From an uncultured Acidobacteriota bacterium (GTDB lineage: Bacteria > Acidobacteriota > Terriglobia > UBA7540), in assembly GCA_937900045.1 (NCBI GenBank), contig CALCEB010000206.1, positions 1 through 26,658 of the forward strand: a stretch of 26,658 nucleotides of DNA. The letters run 5' to 3'. Numbering within the stretch: the first letter of the stretch is position 1; the number at the start of each line of letters is the position of its first letter. Below, in pieces: positions 15,330-23,406 of the stretch. The translations under genes and the position numbers were made by a program. The notes beneath the pieces are model-generated. The model saw only the letters and a list, made by a program, of their open reading frames with translations. It had not been told where the DNA came from and searched no databases.

Positions 15330-16964
15330 ATGAGGATTCAACGCAAATTTAGGGGGCTGCAAGGTTTGTATGGAAACAACCCCGTTCGACTCTTTTTTTT
15401 GGGGGGGATCTTGATTCTGAACTTCATTCTATCCGCCTCGATCGTCCCGGCGCAGTCAGCCAGCAAGATCGTCTCGCAGTGGCAGAAGGCCGTGGGTGGT
15501 GTTTCTCTGCTAAAAAGTTTGAAGACAGTTGATATTCAGGGTTACGTTACGGCCGGACAGGGTGCGCACGGAACCTTTACGGAAGAGCTTGAGACCCCCA
15601 ACCGGATTTATCTGGAAATCAGTTTGGATTCGCATCGCTGGAGCGAAGCCTATAACGGAAAATCCGCCTGGATTCTGGATTCACAAGGTGGGTTGCGCAC
15701 GCTTACCGGACCGCGCGCCAAGGATCTTCAGCTTTCCGCGTCGATCTTGAACCGTGGCTTGGTTGATTACCGGAAACAGAAGGTGAGAATAACAGTTCAG
15801 GGCAGGGAACTAGTCAGTGGCCAGGATGCTTATGTCATCGAGGCGGAGACCGCATCCGGCCTCAAGCGCAAGCTCTGGTTTAATGCTGCGAACCATCTTC
15901 TGGTCAAAGAGGAAATTCCCGCTTTCTACCCGCCGCCTTTTGTACAGCAGGAACCAGCACTCAGCCCACCGCAAACCGCGGCCACCCGGGAATCCAGCGC
16001 GCAGTTCGATACGATTTCTTATGCGGACTATCGCGGCGTGGACGGACTTCTCGAGCCTTTCCAGATGACTATTCAGAGTGGAACCTCGAACTGGCGCATC
16101 ACTATTGACCGGATTCGCATCAATGTAACTCTCAATCCGGCAGTTTTCAATTTCCCTCAAACTTCTTCCAGGCCCTTACTGGATATTGCGGCTCTTCTTC
16201 GTGATGTCGAATTGAACCAGAAGAAGATTGATCAAATCGTGGACAATTACACCTACCACGAACAGGATACAGAGTTCGAAATTGACAAGAGAGGCCGGAA
16301 GGTCAAGAAGTCCGTCAAGACCTACGAGGTGTATCACCTGGGAGACCGGGACGTGCGGAAGCTGATCATGAAGGACGGCAAGCCCCTGAACCCGGCACAG
16401 CAGAAGAAAGAAGATGAGCGCATGGAAAAGGAGGTGAAAGATTTTCAACAACGCCAGGCCAAAAAGGCGGCGGGTAAAAAGAAGCCGAAAAAGGATGAGA
16501 ATCAAGCCACAATTTCCGATTTCCTGCGGGTGGATCAGTTCACTAACCCGCGCCGCGAGCGCTATCGCGGGCAGGATGTGATCGTTTTTGACTTTGGACC
16601 CAAGCCCGGCTACAAACCCCGCAATGCCACGGAGCGTCTTATTCAGGATTTGTCAGGGGCGGTGTGGGTGGACGAAAAGGCTAAGGATGTCGCCCGATTA
16701 GAGGCGCGCATGACCAAAGCCTGGAAATTTGGCGGCGGCCTTGTCGCCTCGATGCGTCCCGGCGCCTATTTCGTATTCGAGCAGCAAATGGTGAACAATG
16801 AAGTCTGGCTCCCTTCTTATTCGGAGGCCTACATATCCGCGAAGTTTATGCTCTTTGCCGGAATCAATGCCAACTTCATCAGCCAATTCAGCGATTACAA
16901 GAAATTCCGGGTTGAGACTGCTGAAAAAGTTCAAAAACCCAGTGAGTCGCCCGCCGAGAACTAA
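15330..16964 (+). CDS. large secreted LolA-like protein of unknown function
   Basis: This 544-residue exported protein has a signal peptide (hydrophobic FFLGGILILNFILSASI at about residues 21-37, cleavage near VPAQS). Residues 40-270 read like an outer-membrane lipoprotein-sorting domain: KIVSQWQKAVGG, then WSEAYNGKSAWILDSQGG, then LKRKLWFNAANHLLVKEE. A charged linker (about 350-390, rich in K and E: KKAAGKKKPKKDENQ) joins a second strand-rich domain ending VWLPSYSEAYISAKF. Acidobacteria have many such paired-domain proteins, and the role is unknown. The signal-peptide codons include a T8 run directly followed by G7, a potential slippage site. The start has no obvious Shine-Dalgarno sequence. 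A 95-base palindrome follows three bases after the stop. Confidence 0.8.
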   Translation: MRIQRKFRGLQGLYGNNPVRLFFLGGILILNFILSASIVPAQSASKIVSQWQKAVGGVSLLKSLKTVDIQGYVTAGQGAHGTFTEELETPNRIYLEISLDSHRWSEAYNGKSAWILDSQGGLRTLTGPRAKDLQLSASILNRGLVDYRKQKVRITVQGRELVSGQDAYVIEAETASGLKRKLWFNAANHLLVKEEIPAFYPPPFVQQEPALSPPQTAATRESSAQFDTISYADYRGVDGLLEPFQMTIQSGTSNWRITIDRIRINVTLNPAVFNFPQTSSRPLLDIAALLRDVELNQKKIDQIVDNYTYHEQDTEFEIDKRGRKVKKSVKTYEVYHLGDRDVRKLIMKDGKPLNPAQQKKEDERMEKEVKDFQQRQAKKAAGKKKPKKDENQATISDFLRVDQFTNPRRERYRGQDVIVFDFGPKPGYKPRNATERLIQDLSGAVWVDEKAKDVARLEARMTKAWKFGGGLVASMRPGAYFVFEQQMVNNEVWLPSYSEAYISAKFMLFAGINANFISQFSDYKKFRVETAEKVQKPSESPAEN

Positions 16965-16966
16965 CC

Positions 16967-17060
16967 TCGATTATTCAGAAAGCTTTATTCGAAGAGCGGA
17001 AGGGCATGGGTGAAGCCTTGCCCTACCAGTTCTCCAAAGGAAATTCATGAATAATCCAGA
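16967..17060 (+). repeat. 95-base palindromic repeat, copy C
   Basis: The arms around 16967-16980 (TCGATTATTCAGAA) and 17044-17060 (TTCATGAATAATCCAGA) are imperfect inverted repeats. The inner CGGAAGGGCATGGGTGAAG and CCTTGCCCTACCAG also pair. It shares GCTTTATTCGAAGA..CGGAAGGGCATGG with copy A (minus strand) and GATTA-type arms with copy B. It begins three bases after the stop of the LolA-like gene, where it may act as a transcript-end structure. Confidence 0.72.
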
Positions 17061-17193
17061 CTTATCAACTGCGGCGGCGTTACCTGGAGCCTGCAGTGAA
17101 AAGGGACAACCCTGCCGGTTTTGATCCTTGGTTTCCTATTGCCTCAATTCCCATCCTTGATCCCGCCCATGTTAAATTATCTAGGGTACTTCC

Positions 17194-18453
17194 ATGTCCG
17201 ATACGCAGGAACCTCGATTTGCATGGCTGGATTTGCTCTGGCTGGTGTTTCTTGCCGGTCTGGCTGTTTTGCCGCCTCTGTTCGAGGTCCATAAACAGCT
17301 CATCCTGCTAACCATCGGCCTGTTCCAGCTTTTCGAGCGGCGTATTATGGCCCGCATTCCTCAGGGCCGGCGCAACGCTTACGGCATTCTCCTCAAAATT
17401 TTGCTTTCCAGTTTGCTTCTTGAACACACCAGCACCGTCGCGGCGATCGACAGCAGTTACTATCCGATTTATTACCTGCCGGTGGTTTCCGCCGCCATGA
17501 TCTATGGCGGGTGGGGAACGATATTTTGGACGTTCGTGACCTCAGCCGCGTATTGCTCCTTCCTCATTCCCGCCGTTCGGCTTTACCGCCTTACGCCGGA
17601 TTCGATTTCGGAGTTGGCCATCCGCAATCTCTTTTTCTTCCTTATCGCTGTGGTGGTGAACCGCCTTGTCTCCGAATTTCACCGCCAGACAAATCGTCAC
17701 CGCCTCCTGGCGGAGGAACTTTCAGAAACGAATCGAAAACTGAAGCTCGCCCAGGATGAGGCCCGCCGTTCGGAACGCTTAGCAGCATTGGGGCAGCTTT
17801 CCGCGGGCCTCGCTCACGAGATTCGCAATCCCCTGGGCGTCATCAAGGGCTCGGCGGAAATGCTGAACCAGAAATTGCAATCCTCCGATCCCATTGCGTG
17901 TGAGCTGGCGGGCTACATTTCGAGTGAAGTCGAGCGGCTGAACGCCCTCGTCGGACGCTTTCTGGATTTCGCCCGGCCTTTGCAACTTGATTTGCACCCG
18001 CAGGACATCACCTCCTTGATCGAAAGGTCTTTGGACTCGGTCCGCGGTCTGCACCCGTCATCCAAGATCGAAGTGCGCAAGAGCTTTGCTGCGGGTTTGC
18101 CTCAAGTTCCGCTGGATTCGGAGCTTTCCGAACGGGTTTTTACAAATCTCTTTCAGAACGCTTATGATGCCATGCCGGATGGCGGCCAATTGAGCATCGC
18201 GGTCAGGCGGGCCAACTCCGACGGAAGACGTGGGGTTGAGGTCGAAGTTGCGGATACCGGGTTGGGAATTCCTGAAGAGAACAAAGAACAAATTTTTAAT
18301 CCATTCTTTACCACCAAGAAGACAGGGGTGGGGCTTGGTCTTTCGATTGTTTCCAAGATTGTGGATAACCACGGCGGCAGCATTCGCGTTTCCCGTCGCG
18401 ACGGGGACGGCGCGGGCGCATGTTTCAAACTCTTCTTTCCCGCGGCACCATGA
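17194..18453 (+). CDS. membrane sensor histidine kinase (NtrB/AtoS-like)
   Basis: This 419-residue kinase has five or six hydrophobic segments in residues 13-157, with little periplasmic sequence between them, so it probably senses a signal in or at the membrane. A short coiled linker (165-195) leads to the HisKA domain with phospho-accepting His208 in LSAGLAHEIRNPLG. The ATPase domain has the N-box Asn322 (NLFQNAYDAMPDGG), the G1 box DTGLGIP (354-360), FFTTKKTGVGLGL and a closing GGSIRV strand. All catalytic motifs are intact. The ATG at 17194 has AGGG seven bases upstream. The NtrC-type regulator follows 63 bases downstream and is the clear cognate partner. The signal is unknown. Confidence 0.93.
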   Translation: MSDTQEPRFAWLDLLWLVFLAGLAVLPPLFEVHKQLILLTIGLFQLFERRIMARIPQGRRNAYGILLKILLSSLLLEHTSTVAAIDSSYYPIYYLPVVSAAMIYGGWGTIFWTFVTSAAYCSFLIPAVRLYRLTPDSISELAIRNLFFFLIAVVVNRLVSEFHRQTNRHRLLAEELSETNRKLKLAQDEARRSERLAALGQLSAGLAHEIRNPLGVIKGSAEMLNQKLQSSDPIACELAGYISSEVERLNALVGRFLDFARPLQLDLHPQDITSLIERSLDSVRGLHPSSKIEVRKSFAAGLPQVPLDSELSERVFTNLFQNAYDAMPDGGQLSIAVRRANSDGRRGVEVEVADTGLGIPEENKEQIFNPFFTTKKTGVGLGLSIVSKIVDNHGGSIRVSRRDGDGAGACFKLFFPAAP

Positions 18454-18516
18454 AAAAGAGGGCCGAATTAAAAAGATGAGCGCCACCTGGACTGTGGAAG
18501 TCCGCTAAGCACCTTT

Positions 18517-19905
18517 ATGCCTACGATCTTGATCGTTGAAGATGAACCGAAAATGCTACGCCTGCTCGAATTGAGCTTAGCGGAGGAAGGCTACACCACG
18601 CGTACTGCCTCAGACGCGGAGACGGGTGTGAAGATGCTGCGCCAGGAGCCGATCGACGCGGTCCTAACCGACCTGAAGCTACCCGGCATGAGCGGTCTCG
18701 ATTTTCTCCAAGCCGTGAAGCGGACGGACAGCCGGTTGCCGGTAGTGGTGATGACCGCATTTGGGTCTGTGGAAACCGCGGTTCAGGCGATGAAGGCCGG
18801 GGCCAGCGATTATATTCTGAAGCCGTTCTCCCTGGAAGAGATGAAGCTGATCCTGAAAAAAGAGCTGGACCTCCATCGCTTGCGCGAGGAGAACCGAGAT
18901 CTGCGAGAGGCGCTCGGCAGGCGTTACGATTACAAGAACGTTGTGGCCCGGGGCCCGAGAATGCAGGAGGTGCTGGCGGTGGTGGAGCGCGTGGCGCCCA
19001 CCAATTCCACCGTCCTGCTGGGGGGTGAAAGCGGCGCTGGAAAAGATTTAATCGCCCGCGTCATCCACCAACACTCGCGCCGGGCCTCTGGACCATTTGT
19101 GAAAATTAACTGCGCGGCGATCCCGGAAAATCTGCTGGAAAGCGAGCTCTTTGGTTTCGAAAAGGGAGCCTTTACAGGCGCGGTAGCCGCGAAACCCGGC
19201 AAGTTTGAGCTGGCCGACAAGGGCACAACGTTCCTGGACGAAATTGGAGACGTTCCGCCGGCGACGCAGGTGAAATTGCTGCGAGTGTTGCAGGAGCGCG
19301 AGTTCGAGCACTTGGGTGGGACGAAAACACTGAAAGTGGACGTCCGCCTGGTGGCCGCCACCAACCGCGATTTGCGCGCCGCGCTGGAGCAGGGAACTTT
19401 CCGGGAAGACTTATATTACCGCCTGAACGTTGTGCCTATCAATATTCCTCCTTTGCGCGAGCACAAGGAGGACATTCCTGACTTGGTGAATAGTTTCGTG
19501 GATCGATTCGCGCGCGAATCCGGGAAAGACCTGAAGGGTGTGACGCCGGGCGCCATGAAGCTGCTGATGCAATTTCATTGGCCAGGTAATGTCCGCGAGC
19601 TCGAAAACATTATCGAGCGCGCGGTGGCCTTCGCAGCAGGAAATATGATTGCGGAGGAAGACATCCGCCTGGACCTTTCTCCCGCCGTTCCGTCCAAACC
19701 GCTTGGGGCAGGCCAACTTCCTTCATTTCCGCCTGCCGGGATGACGCTTGAAAGTTACGAGGATGAGATCATTCGCGAGGCGCTGCGCCGCGCTAGTGGA
19801 AACAAGAGCCATGCCGCGCGGATGCTGGGGCTTTCACGCAACGCGTTACGTTACCGGCTCTCGAAGATGGGAGTGCCGGATGAGCCGGAAGGAGCCTCGG
19901 GATGA
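18517..19905 (+). CDS. sigma-54-dependent response regulator (NtrC family)
   Basis: This 462-residue activator has three domains. The receiver has phospho-acceptor Asp52 in LTDLKLPGMSG, Thr80 and Lys102 (LKPF). The AAA+ domain has Walker A GGESGAGKD (169-177), the sigma-54 contact loop GAFTGA (217-222) and Walker B FLDEIGD (239-245). The Fis-type helix-turn-helix at the C-terminus reads GNKSHAARMLGLSRNALRYRL. All motifs required for sigma-54 activation are intact. It should be phosphorylated by the kinase encoded just upstream. Targets are unknown, and I saw no convincing -24/-12 promoter in front of the next gene. The ribosome-binding site is weak; the 63-base gap after the kinase includes a ten-codon frame (18477-18509) that may be incidental. 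Confidence 0.95.
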   Translation: MPTILIVEDEPKMLRLLELSLAEEGYTTRTASDAETGVKMLRQEPIDAVLTDLKLPGMSGLDFLQAVKRTDSRLPVVVMTAFGSVETAVQAMKAGASDYILKPFSLEEMKLILKKELDLHRLREENRDLREALGRRYDYKNVVARGPRMQEVLAVVERVAPTNSTVLLGGESGAGKDLIARVIHQHSRRASGPFVKINCAAIPENLLESELFGFEKGAFTGAVAAKPGKFELADKGTTFLDEIGDVPPATQVKLLRVLQEREFEHLGGTKTLKVDVRLVAATNRDLRAALEQGTFREDLYYRLNVVPINIPPLREHKEDIPDLVNSFVDRFARESGKDLKGVTPGAMKLLMQFHWPGNVRELENIIERAVAFAAGNMIAEEDIRLDLSPAVPSKPLGAGQLPSFPPAGMTLESYEDEIIREALRRASGNKSHAARMLGLSRNALRYRLSKMGVPDEPEGASG

Positions 19906-19916
19906 GGGACCTCATC

Positions 19917-19935
19917 GGGGCTCCGATGGAGCCCC
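19917..19935 (+). terminator. strong hairpin after the NtrC-like gene
   Basis: GGGGCTCC (19917-19924), loop GAT and GGAGCCCC (19928-19935) form a perfect 8-bp GC-rich stem 12 bases after the stop codon. It has no U-tract, so it may be a processing or factor-dependent end rather than a classical terminator. Confidence 0.4.
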
Positions 19936-19997
19936 CGCAAGGGCCGCTTCCGGATGGCAAAAAGTGCCCTAGCAGTGAAAAACTTACATGATTTGGC

Positions 19998-20033
19998 CGG
20001 CAGGCAAGAGTTAAGCCTGCCGTGAGCATTTTT
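19998..20033 (+). terminator. candidate intrinsic terminator upstream of the SYLF genes
   Basis: CGGCAGGC (19998-20005), a nine-base loop and GCCTGCCG (20015-20022) form a perfect 8-bp stem, followed six bases later by TTTTT. The distance to the T-run is longer than ideal. It would end transcription from the regulator gene or lie in the leader of the SYLF gene at 20053. Confidence 0.4.
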
Positions 20034-20052
20034 ACTGACAAAAGGAGTGAGA

Positions 20053-20760
20053 ATGAAAAAACTCGTGTCATTGGTATTGCTGTTGCTCTTTGGAAGCTCA
20101 GCCTGGGCACAAGATGCCAGCAACAAGGCCATTCGACAGCTTGATAAGGCAACTGACGTGCTTAATGAAATCATGAAGATACCGGAGAAGGGCATCCCGC
20201 ATGATCTGCTGGACAGAGCCGTTTGCGTCGGGATTGTTCCTACCGAACTGCGCTTTGCGATTGGTCTTGGCGGAACTTATGGACGTGGGGTTTTGGTTTG
20301 CCGCCGGGGAGGAAATGGACCGTGGGGTGCGCCCTCCATGTTTAGACTCGGAGGGGCCAATATCGGATTTCAGTTGGGTGGCCGGGCCACGGATGTCGTT
20401 TTCATTGTTATGAACGCCGGAGGCGCAATGAAGTTGGCAGGTAATAAAGTGAAGCTCGGCGCAGACGCTTCCGCCGCGGCCGGTCCGGTGGGCCGCACTG
20501 CGGAAGGCTCGACAGACGCTCAGTTGCATGCGGAGATATTGAGTTATTCGAGAACTCGAGGTCTTTTTGCCGGGGTTTCCCTGGCGGGCTCATTTTTCAA
20601 GCAGGACGCGAAGGACAACTACAGCCTGTATGGCAAGAAGCTTAGCACCAAGGACATCGTGATTAAGGGTAAGGCCGGCGTGCCAAAGGCTGCAAATCCG
20701 CTTGTCGCTGCGCTCACCCGATATTCTCCGAAAGGCGGTCAGCCATTTCCCAAATCCTGA
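20053..20760 (+). CDS. secreted SYLF-domain (Ysc84-like) lipid-binding protein 1
   Basis: This 235-residue protein has a cleavable signal peptide (MKKLVSLVLLLLFGSSAWAQ) and a SYLF domain filling the rest. Family features are KATDVLNEIMKIPEKGIPHDLLDRAVCVGIVP near the start, GTYGRGVLVCR, then TDVVFIVMN, GADASAAAGPVGR and LSYSRTRGLFAGVSLAGSFF. SYLF proteins bind phosphoinositides in eukaryotes; bacterial secreted members are of unknown function. The ATG at 20053 is preceded by AAGGAG five bases away; a GTG at 20047 overlaps that ribosome-binding site and is rejected. A paralogue follows at 21063, separated by a MITE. Confidence 0.9.
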   Translation: MKKLVSLVLLLLFGSSAWAQDASNKAIRQLDKATDVLNEIMKIPEKGIPHDLLDRAVCVGIVPTELRFAIGLGGTYGRGVLVCRRGGNGPWGAPSMFRLGGANIGFQLGGRATDVVFIVMNAGGAMKLAGNKVKLGADASAAAGPVGRTAEGSTDAQLHAEILSYSRTRGLFAGVSLAGSFFKQDAKDNYSLYGKKLSTKDIVIKGKAGVPKAANPLVAALTRYSPKGGQPFPKS

Positions 20761-20828
20761 TAAAAAGATTGAGGGTACTTCCCGCGGAGACGGGCTTTCC
20801 ATTCGCGCCATCCGCCTGCAAGGTTTTT

Positions 20829-20938
20829 GGTGGTGTCTCAGTTTGCTTGCTGTAGCGGCGCTCTATGAGCGCCGAACTTGTATCTTCAACGGTTTCCGGC
20901 GCTCATAGAGCGCCGCTACAGCAAACTGAGACACTACC
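20829..20938 (+). mobile_element. 110-bp MITE-like palindromic element, copy 2
   Basis: Ends GGTGGTGTCTCAGTTTGC and the inverted GCAAACTGAGACACTACC enclose the same inner inverted pair (TGTAGCGGCGCTCTATGA...) as copy 1. Flanking octamers are AGGTTTTT (20821-20828) and AGGATTTT (20939-20946), a target duplication with one mismatch. It occupies the 302-base gap between the two SYLF genes; nothing else recognisable was seen there. Orientation is opposite to copy 1. Confidence 0.85.
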
Positions 20939-21062
20939 AGGATTTTTGAGCAAAGGACCGAATGGAAGTGGATAATGCAAGGTGGGGAGCTGGTCAATTT
21001 TGGACTGGTTACTTGGCATCGGGTGATGAGTTGAGGCATTCTCGGGTAAAACGAAAAATGCC

Positions 21063-21770
21063 ATGAAGCGGATACTCATCATTTTCGTAGCTTTGGGGTT
21101 TTCGGGTTGTCTTCTGGCCCGGCAGCCGGATCGTGAGGCAGACCGGCTGGCGAGAGCTGCGCAAGTCATTAAGACGATCATGACCATGCCGGGACCTAGC
21201 ATCCCTACCCGATTGGTCGATCACGCCCTCTGCATTGGGATCATTCCTTCCGCTGTCAGCATTGAGCTTGGCTTGGGCGCCCGCTTCGGCCGCGGCGCGT
21301 TAGTGTGCCGCGTGAATGGAGGAAAATCCTGGAGCGCACCCTGGATGTTCACCGTGGGCGGCACAAGTTACGGCTTGATTCCGGAAGGCGACAGCGCCAA
21401 TGTGGTCTTCCTGGTGATGACCTCAAAGGGCAAGCGGAAATTCATGCAAAACTGCCTTAAGGTGGGTGTGGACGCATCCGAGTCTCCGGGGCCACTCGCT
21501 GCCAAGCCCGGCGTTGGCTCCATTTCTGTGCTGCGCGCGGATTTGGCCGCTTACTCCATCAGCCAAGGCAGATTTTCGGGAGCGTCTCTGCAAGGGGTTA
21601 TCTTGAAACCTGACGATGCCGCTGACCTGCATCTCTACGGTCACCGGGTGGATGCAGCCCGAGTGCTGACAAATCCCGGGATCACCCTTCCCGCATCCGC
21701 GAAGCCCCTGGAGGAAATGCTGGCGCGATACTGCCCGCCCCAGCGTGATGCAGCCTTAGCGAAGTACTGA
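21063..21770 (+). CDS. SYLF-domain (Ysc84-like) protein 2, probable lipoprotein
   Basis: This 235-residue paralogue of the upstream SYLF protein shares the order RLVDHALCIGIIPSAVSIELG, RFGRGALVCRV, NVVFLVMTSKG, GVDASESPGPLAAK and LAAYSISQGRFSGASLQG. The N-terminus MKRILIIFVALGFSGC has a cysteine at 16 in a lipobox-like context (FSGC), so it may be lipid-anchored, unlike its neighbour with a normal signal peptide. The two differ at many positions, indicating an old duplication. The ribosome-binding site is poor. It may be co-transcribed with the first copy, with the MITE in the message, or have its own promoter. Confidence 0.88.
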   Translation: MKRILIIFVALGFSGCLLARQPDREADRLARAAQVIKTIMTMPGPSIPTRLVDHALCIGIIPSAVSIELGLGARFGRGALVCRVNGGKSWSAPWMFTVGGTSYGLIPEGDSANVVFLVMTSKGKRKFMQNCLKVGVDASESPGPLAAKPGVGSISVLRADLAAYSISQGRFSGASLQGVILKPDDAADLHLYGHRVDAARVLTNPGITLPASAKPLEEMLARYCPPQRDAALAKY

Positions 21771-21878
21771 CGCCTGCAAATGACGGCACGCATCCAACTC
21801 TTCCCTTTGGAGCCGAGGCTGATTTCCTTCAAAAACCACAAATACCTCGGCGCTTGGATGTGGCCTCCCGCGCGGCTT

Positions 21879-21909
21879 GGTAGTGTCTCAGTTTGTTTGC
21901 TGTAGCGGC
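21879..21909 (+). repeat. solo MITE end abutting the aldolase stop codon
   Basis: GGTAGTGTCTCAGTTTGTTTGCTGTAGCGG, written here as ends GGTAGTGTCT and TGTAGCGG, matches the left end of the 110-bp MITE. The homology stops at 21909, exactly where the aldolase stop codon (21910-21912, minus strand) begins. The right half is missing. Confidence 0.7.
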
Positions 21910-22887
21910 TTACTTCAATTCGCCGGCGTAGATTTCCATGATGGTTTCGAGGAAGCGGAGGGCGTGCTCCCTGGGACGTTGGAAAGAGTTGCGGCCGATA
22001 ATGGATCCGAAGCCACCGCCATCCCGAATAGCGCGGGCCTCGTCAAACACATCCTCATCATTGCTCTTCATCGCGCCGCCGGAAAAGATGACGATGCGGT
22101 TGCCATCGAAAGTGCTCTGCACGACGTGCCGCACGCGCTCAGCGAGTGTGCCGACGGGCACTTGGGCTTTGGTGTAAGCCTTCTGCGCTTCGGGCTGTTC
22201 GATGTGTGCGGTGGGCAGTTTCACCTTGATGATGTGGGCGCCCAGCTCGGCGGCGATGTGCGCCGCGTAAGCCACCACGTCAATGCCGGTTTCGCCTTCC
22301 TTGCTCAATGATGAACCGCGCGGATAGGACCACACCACCACCGCCAGGCCATTCCTCTTAGCTTCCTCGGCCAACGCGCGCAACTGCGAATACATCTCCT
22401 GCGCCCGCGCCGAACCGGGGTAGATGGTGAATCCAATGGCGGAGCAACCTAGACGGAGCGCATCCTGAACGCTTCCGGTGACCGCCGAGATGGGATCCTT
22501 CTCATCGTGCAGCACGTCGTGGTTGTTGAGCTTCAGGATCAAGGGTACTTCGCCGGCATGACGGGCGGCTGCGGCTTCCAGGAAGCCCAACGGCGCAGCG
22601 TATGCGTTGCAACCCGCCTCAATGGCCATCTCAAAGTGGTAATTCGGGTCGTACCCGGCGGGATTAATCGCGAAGCTTCGCGCCGGGCCATGTTCAAATC
22701 CTTGGTCCACGGGCAAAATCACCAGCTTGCCGGTTCCCGCCAACCGTCCATGATTTAGCAGACGGGCAATATTAGTTTTGGTTCCGGGATTGTCACTCTC
22801 ATACCCACTCAGGATTTCGTGAACCCGGTCTGTCATTCGTCCACCCGCCGTGCGGCGGAGCTTGGCGACTGCGTCCATCACTGCCAT
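21910..22887 (-). CDS. class I fructose-bisphosphate aldolase (DhnA/FbaB type)
   Basis: This 325-residue enzyme interconverts fructose 1,6-bisphosphate with glyceraldehyde 3-phosphate and dihydroxyacetone phosphate through a Schiff base. Motifs of the archaeal-type class I family are ILPVDQGFEHGPARSF (57-72), KLNNHDVL (119-126), GFTIYPGS (152-159) and the lysine-bearing HIIKVKLP (218-225, Lys221 or Lys223), then VIFSGGAMKSNDED for phosphate binding. The length is slightly above the ~260-300 typical of archaeal forms and fits bacterial members. The ATG at 22887 has GGAGGA at ideal spacing. The stop codon is directly flanked by a solo MITE end. The gene acts in glycolysis and gluconeogenesis. 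Confidence 0.93.
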   Translation of the reverse strand: MAVMDAVAKLRRTAGGRMTDRVHEILSGYESDNPGTKTNIARLLNHGRLAGTGKLVILPVDQGFEHGPARSFAINPAGYDPNYHFEMAIEAGCNAYAAPLGFLEAAAARHAGEVPLILKLNNHDVLHDEKDPISAVTGSVQDALRLGCSAIGFTIYPGSARAQEMYSQLRALAEEAKRNGLAVVVWSYPRGSSLSKEGETGIDVVAYAAHIAAELGAHIIKVKLPTAHIEQPEAQKAYTKAQVPVGTLAERVRHVVQSTFDGNRIVIFSGGAMKSNDEDVFDEARAIRDGGGFGSIIGRNSFQRPREHALRFLETIMEIYAGELK

Positions 22888-23029
22888 TGCAATTCCTCCA
22901 TCGGTATTTAACTCTTAATCTTCTATTAGCCTTCTATCTTACCACGGTCCGTTCGAGAAGCCCGCTGACCCGGATTTTTGGTAGTGTCCTAATCTGATTT
23001 CCCTGAGGCGTATCGCCACTCAACCTAGT

Positions 23030-23326
23030 CTAAAGAGATAGCACCTCGTCATAGTGCTCAACCGTTGGGAATGGGTCGTAGAAGCGGTGCAGCAGATCAC
23101 GCCATTCCTGATACCGGTCCGATTGCCGAAATCCCACTGTATGATCCTCAAGCGCCTTCCACGAAACCAATAGTAAATAGCGATTCGGCGTTTCGATGCA
23201 TCTGTGGAGGTTGATGCTGGCAAAACCCGGTGTAGCTTCAATCAACGGACGAGCCTTACGCATCGCCGCCTCGAAGGCCGCTTCTTGGCCCGGTCGCACA
23301 TTCAGAACCGCTACCTCTAGGATCAT
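23030..23326 (-). CDS. antibiotic biosynthesis monooxygenase (ABM) domain protein
   Basis: This 98-residue single-domain protein has the dimeric alpha/beta-barrel (ABM) fold: ILEVAVLNVRPGQEAAFEAAM for the first strand and helix, PGFASINLHRCIETPNRYLLLVSWKALEDHTVGFR for the central strands, and a closing helix and strand. Relatives include cofactor-free quinone-forming monooxygenases and heme-degrading enzymes, and many members have no assigned substrate. The ATG overlaps the TGA of the upstream transposase remnant (ATGA), so translation may be coupled to it. The gene lies wholly within the inverted repeats of the element 22980-23432 and so looks like a passenger. Codon use resembles chromosomal genes. 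Confidence 0.85.
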   Translation of the reverse strand: MILEVAVLNVRPGQEAAFEAAMRKARPLIEATPGFASINLHRCIETPNRYLLLVSWKALEDHTVGFRQSDRYQEWRDLLHRFYDPFPTVEHYDEVLSL

Positions 23327-23406
23327 TGCGACATTTTCTCAACCAATTCCTCTAGCGTCCAGACCTTATCAGCAACATCTGCCGCCATGGCATGGGCAAC
23401 GACGGC
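23323..23406 (-). pseudogene. C-terminal remnant of a transposase (IS1-like, tentative)
   Basis: The minus-strand frame reads AVVAHAMAADVADKVWTLEE followed by LVEKMSQ and stops at 23323. The pattern AMAA-x-VADxVWTLEELV is recalled from the C-terminal ends of IS1-family transposases in environmental bacteria (TPAMAAGVxDHVW...). The rest of the transposase is absent: only about 25 bases separate this stretch from the element's terminus. An ATG at 23388 would give a 21-residue peptide. The assignment is from memory of the family and needs a search. Confidence 0.5.

Noticed and set aside
19981..20052. sigma-54 promoter in front of the first SYLF gene
   Set aside because: TTGGCCGGCAGGC superficially recalls a -24 box but no GC at the required spacing follows; the bases form a hairpin instead.
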